Assembly (NCBI GenBank): GCA_963709355.1
Contig: CAVPVY010000005.1
Location: forward strand, 496,001 to 560,000
Length of the DNA stretch: 64,000 nucleotides
Source of the DNA: PLOWO2-12-38-17 sp963709355
GTDB taxonomy: Bacteria; Planctomycetota; Brocadiia; Brocadiales; Brocadiaceae
Direction: 5' to 3'
In this document: in pieces, positions 8,785 to 17,102 of the stretch
Layout: each line of letters starts with the position of its first letter
Numbering within the stretch: position 1 is the first letter of the stretch
Notes under the pieces: model-generated
Told to the model about the DNA's origin: nothing
Databases searched by the model: none
What the model saw: the letters and a program-made list of their open reading frames with translations, nothing else
Translations under genes and position numbers: made by a program

Positions 8785-9600
8785 ATGGAGATATTCTTCC
8801 CAATACCCAGTATTACTGAAAGCTTTTTCGACAGAGCTATCGAGAAAATAGGCGGCAGACGGTTGCACGAAAACGAGAAAAGAGAGGGCTTTCAAAATGC
8901 GGATTACTTACTGCCCGGTGCTATCTTAGAACTGAAAATAATAGAGGAAGAAGGTCTTGAAAAGGAGTCTCGTCAAAACAAGACGAAGAACCTGTTAACA
9001 GACAGGTACATCCTTCCGAAGGAAGTGGACATCGATATCAAGAGGATTCCAGATGAGATTAAACCTGAGTTCAGACAAATATTAGGCGGGCCAATCAAGA
9101 CAGCAGTGAAAAAGGCAGCCAAACAAATAAAAGAAACAAAAACTTATCTCAAAAGGAAGCTCGATTTTGGGGTGCTCATCGCCGTTAACAGTGGCTATGG
9201 CTCCCTGCCGCATGATGAATTTGAGAATCTTGTTTTGTCCTATGCGAGAAAGGACACCTCGCAAATCGATTTTATTATTTGTTCCACCGTTGACCACCAC
9301 CAAGGCGATTTCGACACGTATGTCTTCCTGACATCTCATTGCTATTCTATACAGGAGGGTCTTCAGTATCCAAAATTAGATGATCTTATCCAAGCAATCA
9401 ATGAGCTTTTCGGCGAATCAATGACATACATGATGAGAAACCAAATGGATCCAAAACTGTGGGATAGCAGCTTGCCCCCCGTTTCCGATATTTTCTTTGA
9501 CGGTGATGACGTTAGATTCATAAGGAGGGCACCTGAAGTACCTGATTCTAGATTCAAAAAACTGAACACCGAACGAGGCGGTGCACCGGATCGCCGATAA
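8785..9600 (+). CDS. Cassette gene, PD-(D/E)XK-like protein
   Basis: The ATG at 8785 is preferred to an in-frame TTG at 8779; the protein is about 271 residues. Near residues 40-55 the pattern NADYLLPGAILELKII (D, then E-L-K after a strand) matches the core of PD-(D/E)XK nucleases. Later strands (DFGVLIAVNSGYG, DFIICSTVDHH) fit an alpha/beta protein. Family otherwise not recognised. The stop codon (9598-9600) lies inside the following attC hairpin, which is common for integron cassettes. A defence or nuclease role is inferred, not shown. Confidence 0.55.
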   Translation: MEIFFPIPSITESFFDRAIEKIGGRRLHENEKREGFQNADYLLPGAILELKIIEEEGLEKESRQNKTKNLLTDRYILPKEVDIDIKRIPDEIKPEFRQILGGPIKTAVKKAAKQIKETKTYLKRKLDFGVLIAVNSGYGSLPHDEFENLVLSYARKDTSQIDFIICSTVDHHQGDFDTYVFLTSHCYSIQEGLQYPKLDDLIQAINELFGESMTYMMRNQMDPKLWDSSLPPVSDIFFDGDDVRFIRRAPEVPDSRFKKLNTERGGAPDRR

Positions 9601-9630
9601 ATCCGGCTCTCGGTGACCTCGTTGTTGGAC
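9562..9630 (+). other. Integron attC site
   Basis: The right end GTTGGAC (9624-9630) fits the R' consensus GTTRRRY exactly. AACGAGG (9572-9578) pairs with CCTCGTT (9617-9623), and CACCGGAT pairs further in with ATCCGG..GGTG, leaving unpaired bases. The left end CTGAAC (9562-9567) is a weak R''. The coding stop of the upstream gene lies in the loop. The layout agrees with attC even though the left core is degenerate. Confidence 0.7.
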
Positions 9631-9668
9631 GTAAGTAAATCGCAATTTCCGAAGAAAAGAAAACGTCT

Positions 9669-10016
9669 ATGGGGTGGACAAAATGGCGTAAATTAGCTGA
9701 AGGCAACAAATGGCATGACGATATTTTTGATTGGGATGGTCCTGCATGCTATGAGTTAGCGCTTGCTGGTCCGCGTACTGGCAAACTTAAAATAATCTAT
9801 GTGGGAGAAACTGAGAATGAAAAAAGAAGAATGTCTCAATATGGATCGTATGGTTCACACATAAGAAAGGAAATTAATAAAGCCCTTAGAAACGGATGGA
9901 TTCTGTGGTATAGGGCACAGGCTTTTGATACAAAGAAGAAAGCTAAAGTTTCTCAGGATAACCTATTAGAAAAACATGACTACCCATGGAACATTATCAA
10001 CAACATAGAAAATTAG
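9669..10016 (+). CDS. Cassette gene, GIY-YIG-like nuclease domain
   Basis: A 115-residue protein. CYELAL followed about ten residues later by IIYVGETE resembles the GIY-YIG pair. EKRRMSQYG supplies the conserved Arg, GSHI a His, and NLLEKHDYPWN the catalytic-type Glu. The order and spacing agree with a single-domain GIY-YIG nuclease. It follows an attC whose R' is at 9624-9630. No clear attC follows it; only a fragment with GCGCCCGTTGAAAC near 10021 remains. Nuclease assignment is by motif. Confidence 0.6.
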   Translation: MGWTKWRKLAEGNKWHDDIFDWDGPACYELALAGPRTGKLKIIYVGETENEKRRMSQYGSYGSHIRKEINKALRNGWILWYRAQAFDTKKKAKVSQDNLLEKHDYPWNIINNIEN

Positions 10017-10087
10017 AACAGCGCCCGTTGAAACCATAAGAATGCTGTAATACTATCGCCGCATTTCTTTACTCTTGAGAACAGTAT

Positions 10088-12073
10088 ATGCCTTTAAGCC
10101 AGAAGGAAATTCGAGACCGCGCTACAGAGTTCGCACATGAATGGGCTGGTACTTCCCGTGAAAAGTCCGAGTCTCAGACTTTCTGGAACGAGTTCTTCAA
10201 GATCTTCGGTATCACCCGCAGACGCGTAGCTTCCTTTGAGGAACCCGTTAGAAAGTTAGGCGATCAAAGAGGCTCTATAGACCTGTTCTGGAAGGGAACG
10301 CTCCTTGTAGAGCACAAGTCGAAAGGGCAAGACCTTGACTATGCCTATCAACAAGCGCTTGACTACTTCCCCGGCATAAGAGAACAATATCTGCCCAAGT
10401 ACGTGCTGGTGTCGGACTTCGATAAATTTCGGCTTTACGATCTCGATGAAGACACCGAATCCGACTTCACATTATCCGAACTACCGCAGAAGATTCATCT
10501 TTTCGGCTTTATCTCCGGCTACAAGAAACAGAAGTACCACGAAGAAGATCCCGTAAATGTCCGAGTTGCCGAGAAAATGGGCGAACTGCACGATGCCCTA
10601 TTGGCAAGTGGCTATGCAGGTCACGCGCTTGAAGTATTCCTTGTTCGCCTCATGTACTGCCTGTTCGCGGACGACACTGGCATATTCCCAAAAGATCACT
10701 TCGAGTTCTTCATTGAAAATAGGACTAACCCGAACGGCACGGATGTCGGCGCTGTAATTGCGATGATCTTCCAAACGCTAAATACGCCTGAGGATAAGCG
10801 ACAAACAACGATGGATGAGGAATGGAGACAGTTCCAGTATGTTAACGGGTCGCTATTTAGCGAGGCATTGCCCATTCCAACCTTTGATGCCGAGATGCGA
10901 GCCACATTATTAGAGTGTTGCTCATTTGACTGGAGCAGAGTGTCGCCCGCAGTATTTGGTTCGATGTTCCAGGCGGTGATGAATCCAATCCAGCGTCGAA
11001 ACTTGGGAGCCCACTACACTTCCGAAAAGAACATTATGAAAGTCATTCGTGGGCTTTTCTTGGACGAGTTACGTAGCGAGTTCGAGTCAATCAAGCACAA
11101 TGTGCGGAAATTGGAGCGGTTCCTTGAAAAACTCTCCAGGCTCAGATTTCTCGATCCGGCATGTGGATGCGGAAACTTCCTTGTGATTGCATATCGAGAA
11201 ATTCGTAGGCTTGAAATTGAAGTACTCAAGCAATACCATAAATTGTCTGGTAATAAAAGACAGTGGTGGTTTGATGTTGGTCAGTATTTTTCTGTGATTG
11301 ATGTTGATGTTATGTATGGCATCGAGATTGAGGAGTTTCCCGCCCGCATCGCCGAAGTTGCCTTGTGGTTGACTGACCATCAGATGAATATGCAACTTTC
11401 GGATGAGTTTGGGGACACCTTAGCACGCTTGCCACTCAAGAAATCTGCCAATATCAGGTACGGCAACGCTCTACGCCTTGATTGGGGAACCCTGTTTCCA
11501 AAGCAATCTGTTATCAATGATAAAGTAGAGCTTTACATCCTCAGCAATCCTCCCTATGTTGGCAAGAAAGCCCGTACAGCCAGTCAAAACGAAGATATGG
11601 ATATTGCTTGTCAAGGGCTCTCTAATTACGGGATACTCGATTATGTTTGTGCATGGTACGTACTCGCATCACAGTACATCCAAGGTACTTCAGTTAAAGT
11701 AGCATTTGTCTCAACCAACTCGATTACACAAGGCGAGCAAGTCGGGATACTATGGCAATACCTCTTTAACAAAGGCATGAAGATCAACTTTGCACATCGC
11801 ACCTTCAAATGGTCAAACGAGGCTCGCGGAGTCGCACAGGTCTATTGTGTCATTATTGGATTCTCGATGGCTGATATACCCAACAAATTGCTCTTTGACT
11901 ATGAAACGCCAGTTGCAGAGCCGATGGAACTGAAAGTAAGCAACATTAACCCTTACTTGGTTGATGCCGACAACGTGCTCATCGCCAACCGTACCCAGCC
12001 AATATGCAATGTTCCGGAGATGAGTTTCGGCAGTATGCCAAACGATGATGGTAATTTTCTTCTTTCCGACTAA
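10088..12073 (+). CDS. Type IIG restriction-modification enzyme, N part (frameshifted)
   Basis: 661 residues, the first part of an MmeI-like combined nuclease-methyltransferase. An N-terminal PD-(D/E)XK site is seen in GSIDLFWKGTLLVEHKSKG (about residues 63-81, D then E-H-K). A helical spacer follows, then a gamma-class N6-adenine methyltransferase with motif I LDPACGCGNFLVIAYREI (about 355) and motif IV ILSNPPYVGKK (about 488). The frame stops at TAA (12071-12073), just where the next frame takes up the same family. Removing one base near 12071 restores LLSDNEKAEL. Base composition is richer in GC than the flanking chromosome, suggesting transfer. Confidence 0.85.
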   Translation: MPLSQKEIRDRATEFAHEWAGTSREKSESQTFWNEFFKIFGITRRRVASFEEPVRKLGDQRGSIDLFWKGTLLVEHKSKGQDLDYAYQQALDYFPGIREQYLPKYVLVSDFDKFRLYDLDEDTESDFTLSELPQKIHLFGFISGYKKQKYHEEDPVNVRVAEKMGELHDALLASGYAGHALEVFLVRLMYCLFADDTGIFPKDHFEFFIENRTNPNGTDVGAVIAMIFQTLNTPEDKRQTTMDEEWRQFQYVNGSLFSEALPIPTFDAEMRATLLECCSFDWSRVSPAVFGSMFQAVMNPIQRRNLGAHYTSEKNIMKVIRGLFLDELRSEFESIKHNVRKLERFLEKLSRLRFLDPACGCGNFLVIAYREIRRLEIEVLKQYHKLSGNKRQWWFDVGQYFSVIDVDVMYGIEIEEFPARIAEVALWLTDHQMNMQLSDEFGDTLARLPLKKSANIRYGNALRLDWGTLFPKQSVINDKVELYILSNPPYVGKKARTASQNEDMDIACQGLSNYGILDYVCAWYVLASQYIQGTSVKVAFVSTNSITQGEQVGILWQYLFNKGMKINFAHRTFKWSNEARGVAQVYCVIIGFSMADIPNKLLFDYETPVAEPMELKVSNINPYLVDADNVLIANRTQPICNVPEMSFGSMPNDDGNFLLSD

Positions 12074-12845
12074 CGAAAAAGCTGAACTTATAGCCAAAGA
12101 GCCGGGTGCCGCTAAATTCATTAGGCCACTTATCAGTGCCCGTGAATTTCTAAACGGCGAGAATCGCTGGTGCTTGTGGATGGTTGATGCTTCGCCTGCC
12201 GACATCAGAGCAATGCCAGAGATAATGAAGCGAGTAGAAGCTGTAAGGAAGTATCGTTTGGCAAGCAAACGGGATGCGACAAAGAAGTTAGCAGAACAGC
12301 CCACACTATTTGGCGAGATACGACAACCTAACAGCAACTACGTGCTGATACCCCTACATTCTTCGGAAAATCGAAAATATATACCCATATCTTTTTTCGA
12401 CAAGGGGTTCATTGCCAATAACTCATGCGCCACTTTGCCAAATGCAACGCTTTATCATTTTGGGATTCTCACCTCTGCGATGCACATGGCATGGATGAGG
12501 CAAGTCTGCGGTAGAATAAAGAGTGACTACCGTTACTCAAGCAGCCTTGTCTACAACAACTATCCGTGGCCAGAAAATCCAACACCAGCACAAAAGCAGA
12601 AGGTCGAAAGGACAGTGCAGGCTGTGTTGGATGCCCGCGCCAAATTTCCTGATGAAACACTGGCCGATTTATACGATCCCGATGTGATGCCCAAGTCTTT
12701 ATTAGAGGTGCACAAGACATTAGACGCCGCCGTTGATACTTGCTATCGTAAGAAGGTGTTTAAGTCAGAACTGGAAAGACTTGAATTCCTGTTTGCCCTT
12801 TATAGAAGATATACAGAGCCTTTGATAGAAGCCGTAGAACGTTAA
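12045..12845 (+). CDS. Type IIG restriction-modification enzyme, C part (target recognition)
   Basis: 266 residues in the +1 frame that continue the preceding gene. EKAELIAKEPGAAKFIRPL, EFLNGENRWCLW, the target-recognition-like middle and the YNNYPWPENP / LDARAKFPDETLADLYDP segments are typical of the C-terminal third of MmeI-like enzymes. The nominal start at 12045 lies inside the upstream gene without a ribosome site. A single intact polypeptide of about 919 residues is the likely ancestral state. As read, DNA-target recognition is separated from catalysis, so activity is doubtful. Confidence 0.8.
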   Translation: MMVIFFFPTNEKAELIAKEPGAAKFIRPLISAREFLNGENRWCLWMVDASPADIRAMPEIMKRVEAVRKYRLASKRDATKKLAEQPTLFGEIRQPNSNYVLIPLHSSENRKYIPISFFDKGFIANNSCATLPNATLYHFGILTSAMHMAWMRQVCGRIKSDYRYSSSLVYNNYPWPENPTPAQKQKVERTVQAVLDARAKFPDETLADLYDPDVMPKSLLEVHKTLDAAVDTCYRKKVFKSELERLEFLFALYRRYTEPLIEAVER

Positions 12846-12942
12846 AGACGCGGGGTCACACCTTCATATTTCAATTGACAAGCAATGAGGAACAGACAAA
12901 ATGCAAAACCATGGCAAAACCATTGCGAATAGAATTTGAAGG

Positions 12943-12983
12943 GTTGGGAAGTTGTGAGGTTAAGATTATTTCGACTTCCCAAC
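12943..12983 (+). terminator. Hairpin after restriction gene
   Basis: GTTGGGAAGT (12943-12952) pairs perfectly with ACTTCCCAAC (12974-12983) across a 21-base loop, followed by a T/C-rich stretch. It lies between convergent genes and could end transcription from either side. Weak as a terminator because of the long loop. Confidence 0.3.
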
Positions 12984-13047
12984 TTCTCATTTTCTCAACC
13001 TCTGTTTTCATTCTTTGCGCTCTTTGAGACTTTGCGGTGAACTATTA

Positions 13048-14214
13048 CTAAACTCTTTCATACGGATAGAATAGTTTTTTGTATTCATCCTGTGCAAAGC
13101 GGTCTGTCATTCCTGCGATATAGTCACAAACTGCTTGATAAAGACCTGCTTTTTCTATCCACTTTTGATACTCGGCAGGAAGTTGTTTAGGATTATTAAT
13201 AAAGGCCATAAATAGTTCTTCCAGGAACCGCATTGCCTTATCTGACATCCGAGCTACCCGATAGTGCTGATACACGTTTTTAAAGAGGAAATTCTGGAGT
13301 TTCTTTTTTTGTTCAGATAATGCAGGAGAAAAGGACACGATCAGGTTGGGATGATTTCTGACGTCATTAACAGTTTTTATTCCTTCACGTTTGATTACTG
13401 ATATAGTGTTTTCAAGCAGATCGGTGACTTCAGTATCAATTAATGTTTTGATCGTTTGGGCGATTATAATATCATTATCGTGAATAATATATATTTGCTT
13501 TACTTTCTTTTGTGTTTCACACCACAGTTCCATTTTTTGTAAATCATTATCAGTAATAATTCCTGCCTTTAAACCATCGTCAAGGTCATGGTTGTCATAG
13601 GCGATAGAATCAGCAAGGTCAACAATCTGCGCTTCTAACAAAGGTTTTTCATTTGTGTTGTATTCAGTCTGATTAGATTTATGGTTGTAAGGTGTCGAGT
13701 GTTTTGCTATGGATTCCTTTAATTCCCACGACAGGTTTAGACCGGGAAAGTTGGGATATTTTTGCTCAAGAACATCAACAACACGAAGCCCGTGCAGGTT
13801 GTGTTCAAAACCTCCATGACCTTCCATCAGTTTCTTTAATGCGTCTTCACCTGAATGCCCAAACGGTGTGTGTCCGAGGTCATGTGCGAGGGCTATTGCC
13901 TCAGCTAGGTCTTCGTTCAAATTTAATGCACGAGCAATAATTCGTGCAATCTGTGAAACTTCAATTGTATGTGTTAATCTCGTTCTGTAATAATCTCCTT
14001 CGTGGTTAACAAATACCTGTGTTTTGTATTCAAGCCGTCGAAATGCAGTGGAGTGGATGATCCTGTCTCTATCGCGCTGGTAAATACTGCGAAATGGGTG
14101 TTCTTCTTCAGGATACTTTCTGCCCCTGGAATCCTTGCTTTTCATTGCATAAGTAGCAAGTTCACGTTCTTCTCTTAACTCAAATGCTTTTCTTGTTAAC
14201 ATATATATCTTCAA
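13048..14214 (-). CDS. dgt: dGTP triphosphohydrolase (HD domain)
   Basis: A 388-residue protein that hydrolyses dGTP (or other dNTPs) to the nucleoside and triphosphate. Visible family motifs: YQRDRDRIIHSTAFRRLEYKTQV, then RLTHTIEVSQIARIIA with the first HD His, and AIALAHDLGHTPFGHSGEDAL with the HD pair near residues 112-113. A later D is in DLADSIAYDNHDLDDG. Length fits the short dGTPase type. The start could be Met1 or Met5 (MLTRKAFELREE). It precedes the HIT gene on the same strand with a 62-base gap downstream of that gene. Confidence 0.92.
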   Translation of the reverse strand: MKIYMLTRKAFELREERELATYAMKSKDSRGRKYPEEEHPFRSIYQRDRDRIIHSTAFRRLEYKTQVFVNHEGDYYRTRLTHTIEVSQIARIIARALNLNEDLAEAIALAHDLGHTPFGHSGEDALKKLMEGHGGFEHNLHGLRVVDVLEQKYPNFPGLNLSWELKESIAKHSTPYNHKSNQTEYNTNEKPLLEAQIVDLADSIAYDNHDLDDGLKAGIITDNDLQKMELWCETQKKVKQIYIIHDNDIIIAQTIKTLIDTEVTDLLENTISVIKREGIKTVNDVRNHPNLIVSFSPALSEQKKKLQNFLFKNVYQHYRVARMSDKAMRFLEELFMAFINNPKQLPAEYQKWIEKAGLYQAVCDYIAGMTDRFAQDEYKKLFYPYERV

Positions 14215-14276
14215 AATATGAGTTATTATATAAATCCTTTTTAATTCTTATAAAACTGTCAAAAGACATAAGAAAG

Positions 14277-14753
14277 TTACAAATATTTCTTAAATTCTTT
14301 ACACAGGCATTCGAGTGATTGTGGGATAACTTTTACGTCAGAAATCACAGGCATAAAGTTAGTGTCGCCATTCCAACGCGGCACTATATGAAGATGGAAG
14401 TGTCCTATGAGCCCTGCACCGGCAGATTTACCAAGATTAATACCAATGTTGAAGCCCTCAGGCTTCATCATTTTGGTAAGAACTTCCTTCATTTGGGATG
14501 TTAACTTCATAATTTCCAGCGTCTCGCTATCAGTAAGATTTGAGATATCGGGTTTATGCATATTTGGTACCACCATTAAGTGGCCGCTGTTGTAAGGATA
14601 TTTGTTAAGGATGCAAAAACATTCTTTCCCACGATAAATAATAAGGTACTTTTCGTCCTGATTATCTTTATGTGCCTTACATAGAAAACAGCCGTTTTCA
14701 TTTGGATGTTCTTTTATATATGTAATACGCCATGGCGCCCAGAGATTTTTCAT
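14277..14753 (-). CDS. HIT-family nucleotide hydrolase or phosphorylase
   Basis: A 158-residue protein with the histidine triad HFHLHIVPRW near residue 117-126. An upstream CFLCKAHKD knuckle (residues 22-28) is typical of the AP4A phosphorylase-like HIT group that binds zinc through Cys and His. YPYNSGHLMVVPNMHKPDI is a conserved HIT segment. It acts on dinucleoside polyphosphates or AMP conjugates in the cytosol by family inference. It lies just upstream of dgt on the same strand. Confidence 0.88.
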   Translation of the reverse strand: MKNLWAPWRITYIKEHPNENGCFLCKAHKDNQDEKYLIIYRGKECFCILNKYPYNSGHLMVVPNMHKPDISNLTDSETLEIMKLTSQMKEVLTKMMKPEGFNIGINLGKSAGAGLIGHFHLHIVPRWNGDTNFMPVISDVKVIPQSLECLCKEFKKYL

Positions 14754-14865
14754 AAATTAATCCTTTTCTTGGATATATAAGACTTAATTAAAGATTAGAA
14801 TGAAATATAAAAGTTTGTAATATTGAAAAATTTACAAAATCTTTTGTTTTTAACGATTTGTTGTT

Positions 14866-15096
14866 CTAACCACACCCGGCACATGATGATGCAGTGCAGG
14901 TGTCACAACCACCAGACGCACCGCCAGAATTTGCGCTATTGTTGCTACCGACGGACAAACCAAAGATTGAAAATACTTTCCGAATATTATCATCCTGGCA
15001 TGATGGACAGAATAGCTTTTTTCTCTCTGATGAGCTCCTGAAGTATTCATCAAATTTTGTATTGCATTTATTACAAACAAATTCATAAACCGGCAT
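14866..15096 (-). CDS. FmdB-family zinc-ribbon protein
   Basis: A 76-residue protein beginning MPVYEFVCNKCNTKFD, the hallmark of FmdB putative regulatory proteins. CNKC and CPSC (about residues 8-11 and 31-34) form one zinc ribbon. The C-terminal third is Gly/Ser-rich and ends in several cysteines (CDTCTASSCAGCG). Function in this family is poorly defined. Start is clear. Confidence 0.85.
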   Translation of the reverse strand: MPVYEFVCNKCNTKFDEYFRSSSERKKLFCPSCQDDNIRKVFSIFGLSVGSNNSANSGGASGGCDTCTASSCAGCG

Positions 15097-15159
15097 AATA
15101 GGCTACCTCAAATTTATGCTTTACCGAATTTAAGTTTTTAATAATTATACTCGACTAAT

Positions 15160-15924
15160 TTACGGTAAATAGGACATTGGATTGGCAGGTTTATCTTTTA
15201 TGTAAATCTTAAAACAGACTTCGGCTGAATTGCCTATACTTCCCTGAACAATATTTGAAATAGGTTGCCCCTGTTCTACGTAGCTACCTTCTCCAACCAT
15301 TGGATTACAGCGGCATCTGTACATAGTTCGAATGCCTTTTTCGTGTTTAATTACAATAGTATAAAAACCATTGCCTTCGTCTGAAACAGCCTCAACCGTA
15401 CCCTTTTTGGCGGCAACGATTTTCTGCCCCGGCTGTGATTGAATATATATACCAGTATTTTTTACCCCAACTCTAACGTCCCCGAACTGTGATGTAACCG
15501 CACCCTTTACAGGCCATATAAATCCACTAGAGGGTATTCCGCTTGTTGTATAGGTGGTTTGAGAATAACCTGAACGCTGAATATTTGTTGTATATGAATT
15601 ATTTGATACAGGAATAATTAGCTTTTGTCCCACTTTCAAATCTCTGGCATCAGAAATTTGATTAACCCTGAGAATTGATTCCACGGAAACCCCATAATTT
15701 TTGGATATGTGCCATAATGTATCTCCTTTCTTAACGGTATAGATAGTTTTTGCAGTTGTAGCCTGGGATTGATAAGCATGCGTGTTTTCTTTGTCTTCTA
15801 AAGATTTTACTTCCTGTTCGAGAGGTACCGGTACCTTTTTTGTTTGTAAGGCACAACCTCCTTGAAAAAGCGACAAGTATAATATTAATATTATACTTGA
15901 GCTTGTTAAAAGATATTTTTTCAT
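15160..15924 (-). CDS. LysM + degenerate M23 peptidase lipoprotein
   Basis: A 254-residue protein. The N-terminus is a lipoprotein signal (hydrophobic stretch ending LFQGGC, Cys24). A LysM domain follows (YTVKKGDTLWHISKNYGVSVESIL, about residues 62-105), then an M23 (LytM) domain from about 140. The usual zinc ligands are gone: the HxxxD-type site reads NTGIYI, the H before YxH is replaced (YRCRC), and the final HxH reads EVCF. It is therefore probably a catalytically dead NlpD/EnvC-type activator of cell-wall amidases, anchored to a membrane, consistent with peptidoglycan in the host. Confidence 0.8.
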   Translation of the reverse strand: MKKYLLTSSSIILILYLSLFQGGCALQTKKVPVPLEQEVKSLEDKENTHAYQSQATTAKTIYTVKKGDTLWHISKNYGVSVESILRVNQISDARDLKVGQKLIIPVSNNSYTTNIQRSGYSQTTYTTSGIPSSGFIWPVKGAVTSQFGDVRVGVKNTGIYIQSQPGQKIVAAKKGTVEAVSDEGNGFYTIVIKHEKGIRTMYRCRCNPMVGEGSYVEQGQPISNIVQGSIGNSAEVCFKIYIKDKPANPMSYLP

Positions 15925-16149
15925 GGCTATATTTTATAATTTTAACAGCGTATAAAACCAAATTCAAGTTTTAAGATTGATTGCAATGACAGGCGACCTA
16001 CGGAAAGGCTATAAATAACTTGATATTTTAAATTCTATAGTAAACGACAAAAGTAAGCCGTCGTTCCCCGTATCAAGTAGTGGGCAAGCATTGCAAAACT
16101 TGTCTTCGCAAAAGTGGAGATCAGTATGAGGCTATACAAAACTACAAAA

Positions 16150-16965
16150 CTATTTTGTAATAGTATCCTTGCGAATAATAGGTTTGCGATTGGTGTCTTT
16201 CTGTTTTTTATTAGAGGTGCTGAAATCAGTCAATCTATGCTCACTCGTGGGGAAGTTATCTCCCAGATACGACTGGCGTGCAACTGGATTGTTTAAGATT
16301 TCCTGTGTGTCACCGCTTGCTACCACTTTACCTTCATTTATTATATACGAGTGAGATGTAATACTAAGTGCCTCACGGACATTGTGGTCTGTGATTAATA
16401 AACCAATTCCTTTGTTTTTGAGTCTAATAAGGATATCCTGGATTTCACTAACTGCAATTGGGTCAACACCTGTAAATGGTTCGTCAAGCAGAATCATGGT
16501 TGGGGAACCGGCGAGCGCCCGTGCGATTTCGAGCCTTCTCCTTTCTCCGCCTGAAAGGGTATATGCCTTATTTTTTGAGAGTGATTTCAGATTAAATTCA
16601 TCTAATAATTCAATCAGGCGTTTATATTTTACATCAGCATTGTGCCTGTGTGTTTCCAGTATGGCAAGGATGTTTTCTTCTACGGTAAGACGCTGAAAGA
16701 CGGAGGGTTCCTGACATAAATATCCCATTCCCTTCCGTGCCCTCATATAAATTGGCATGGTTGTAATGTCCTCATTTTGGAAAATTATTCTTCCATTGTC
16801 GGGTTTAATGACGCCGATAATCATATTGAAGGATGTGCTTTTACCGGCACCATTCTGTCCGAGTAATCCGACAATTTCGCCATCGTTGACCTCAAAGCTC
16901 ACATTATTGACAACTGTGCGTTTTCCGAATGATTTTGTTAAACCTTCTGCCCTTAGTAAATTCAT
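16150..16965 (-). CDS. lptB: LPS export ABC transporter ATPase LptB
   Basis: A 271-residue ABC ATPase. Walker A GQNGAGKST (about 36-44), Q-loop CQEPSVFQRLTVEENI, signature LSGGERRRLEIARAL, Walker B MILLDEPFTGVDP and the H-loop TDHNVRE are all present. The phrase PIYMRARKGMGYL is distinctive of LptB, which powers lipopolysaccharide transport with LptFG and LptC. A basic C-terminal tail of about 30 residues goes beyond the usual end. No lptA, lptC or lptFG gene is in the window. Confidence 0.9.
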   Translation of the reverse strand: MNLLRAEGLTKSFGKRTVVNNVSFEVNDGEIVGLLGQNGAGKSTSFNMIIGVIKPDNGRIIFQNEDITTMPIYMRARKGMGYLCQEPSVFQRLTVEENILAILETHRHNADVKYKRLIELLDEFNLKSLSKNKAYTLSGGERRRLEIARALAGSPTMILLDEPFTGVDPIAVSEIQDILIRLKNKGIGLLITDHNVREALSITSHSYIINEGKVVASGDTQEILNNPVARQSYLGDNFPTSEHRLTDFSTSNKKQKDTNRKPIIRKDTITK

Positions 16966-17102
16966 AATTTAGTTCTTAAGAATCTTAAACAAATAATAGA
17001 TAAATGCTTTACTCCGTATACTGTTACCCGTTAAGCATGATAATCTGTCATTCTACGTGTAGCGAAGAATCTTACTGAAAAACCTGTTTTTTTGAAAGAT
17101 TT

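Noticed and set aside
10016..10060. attC after the GIY-YIG-like gene
   Set aside because: Only a short phrase resembling one half of the site could be seen, with no pairing arm.
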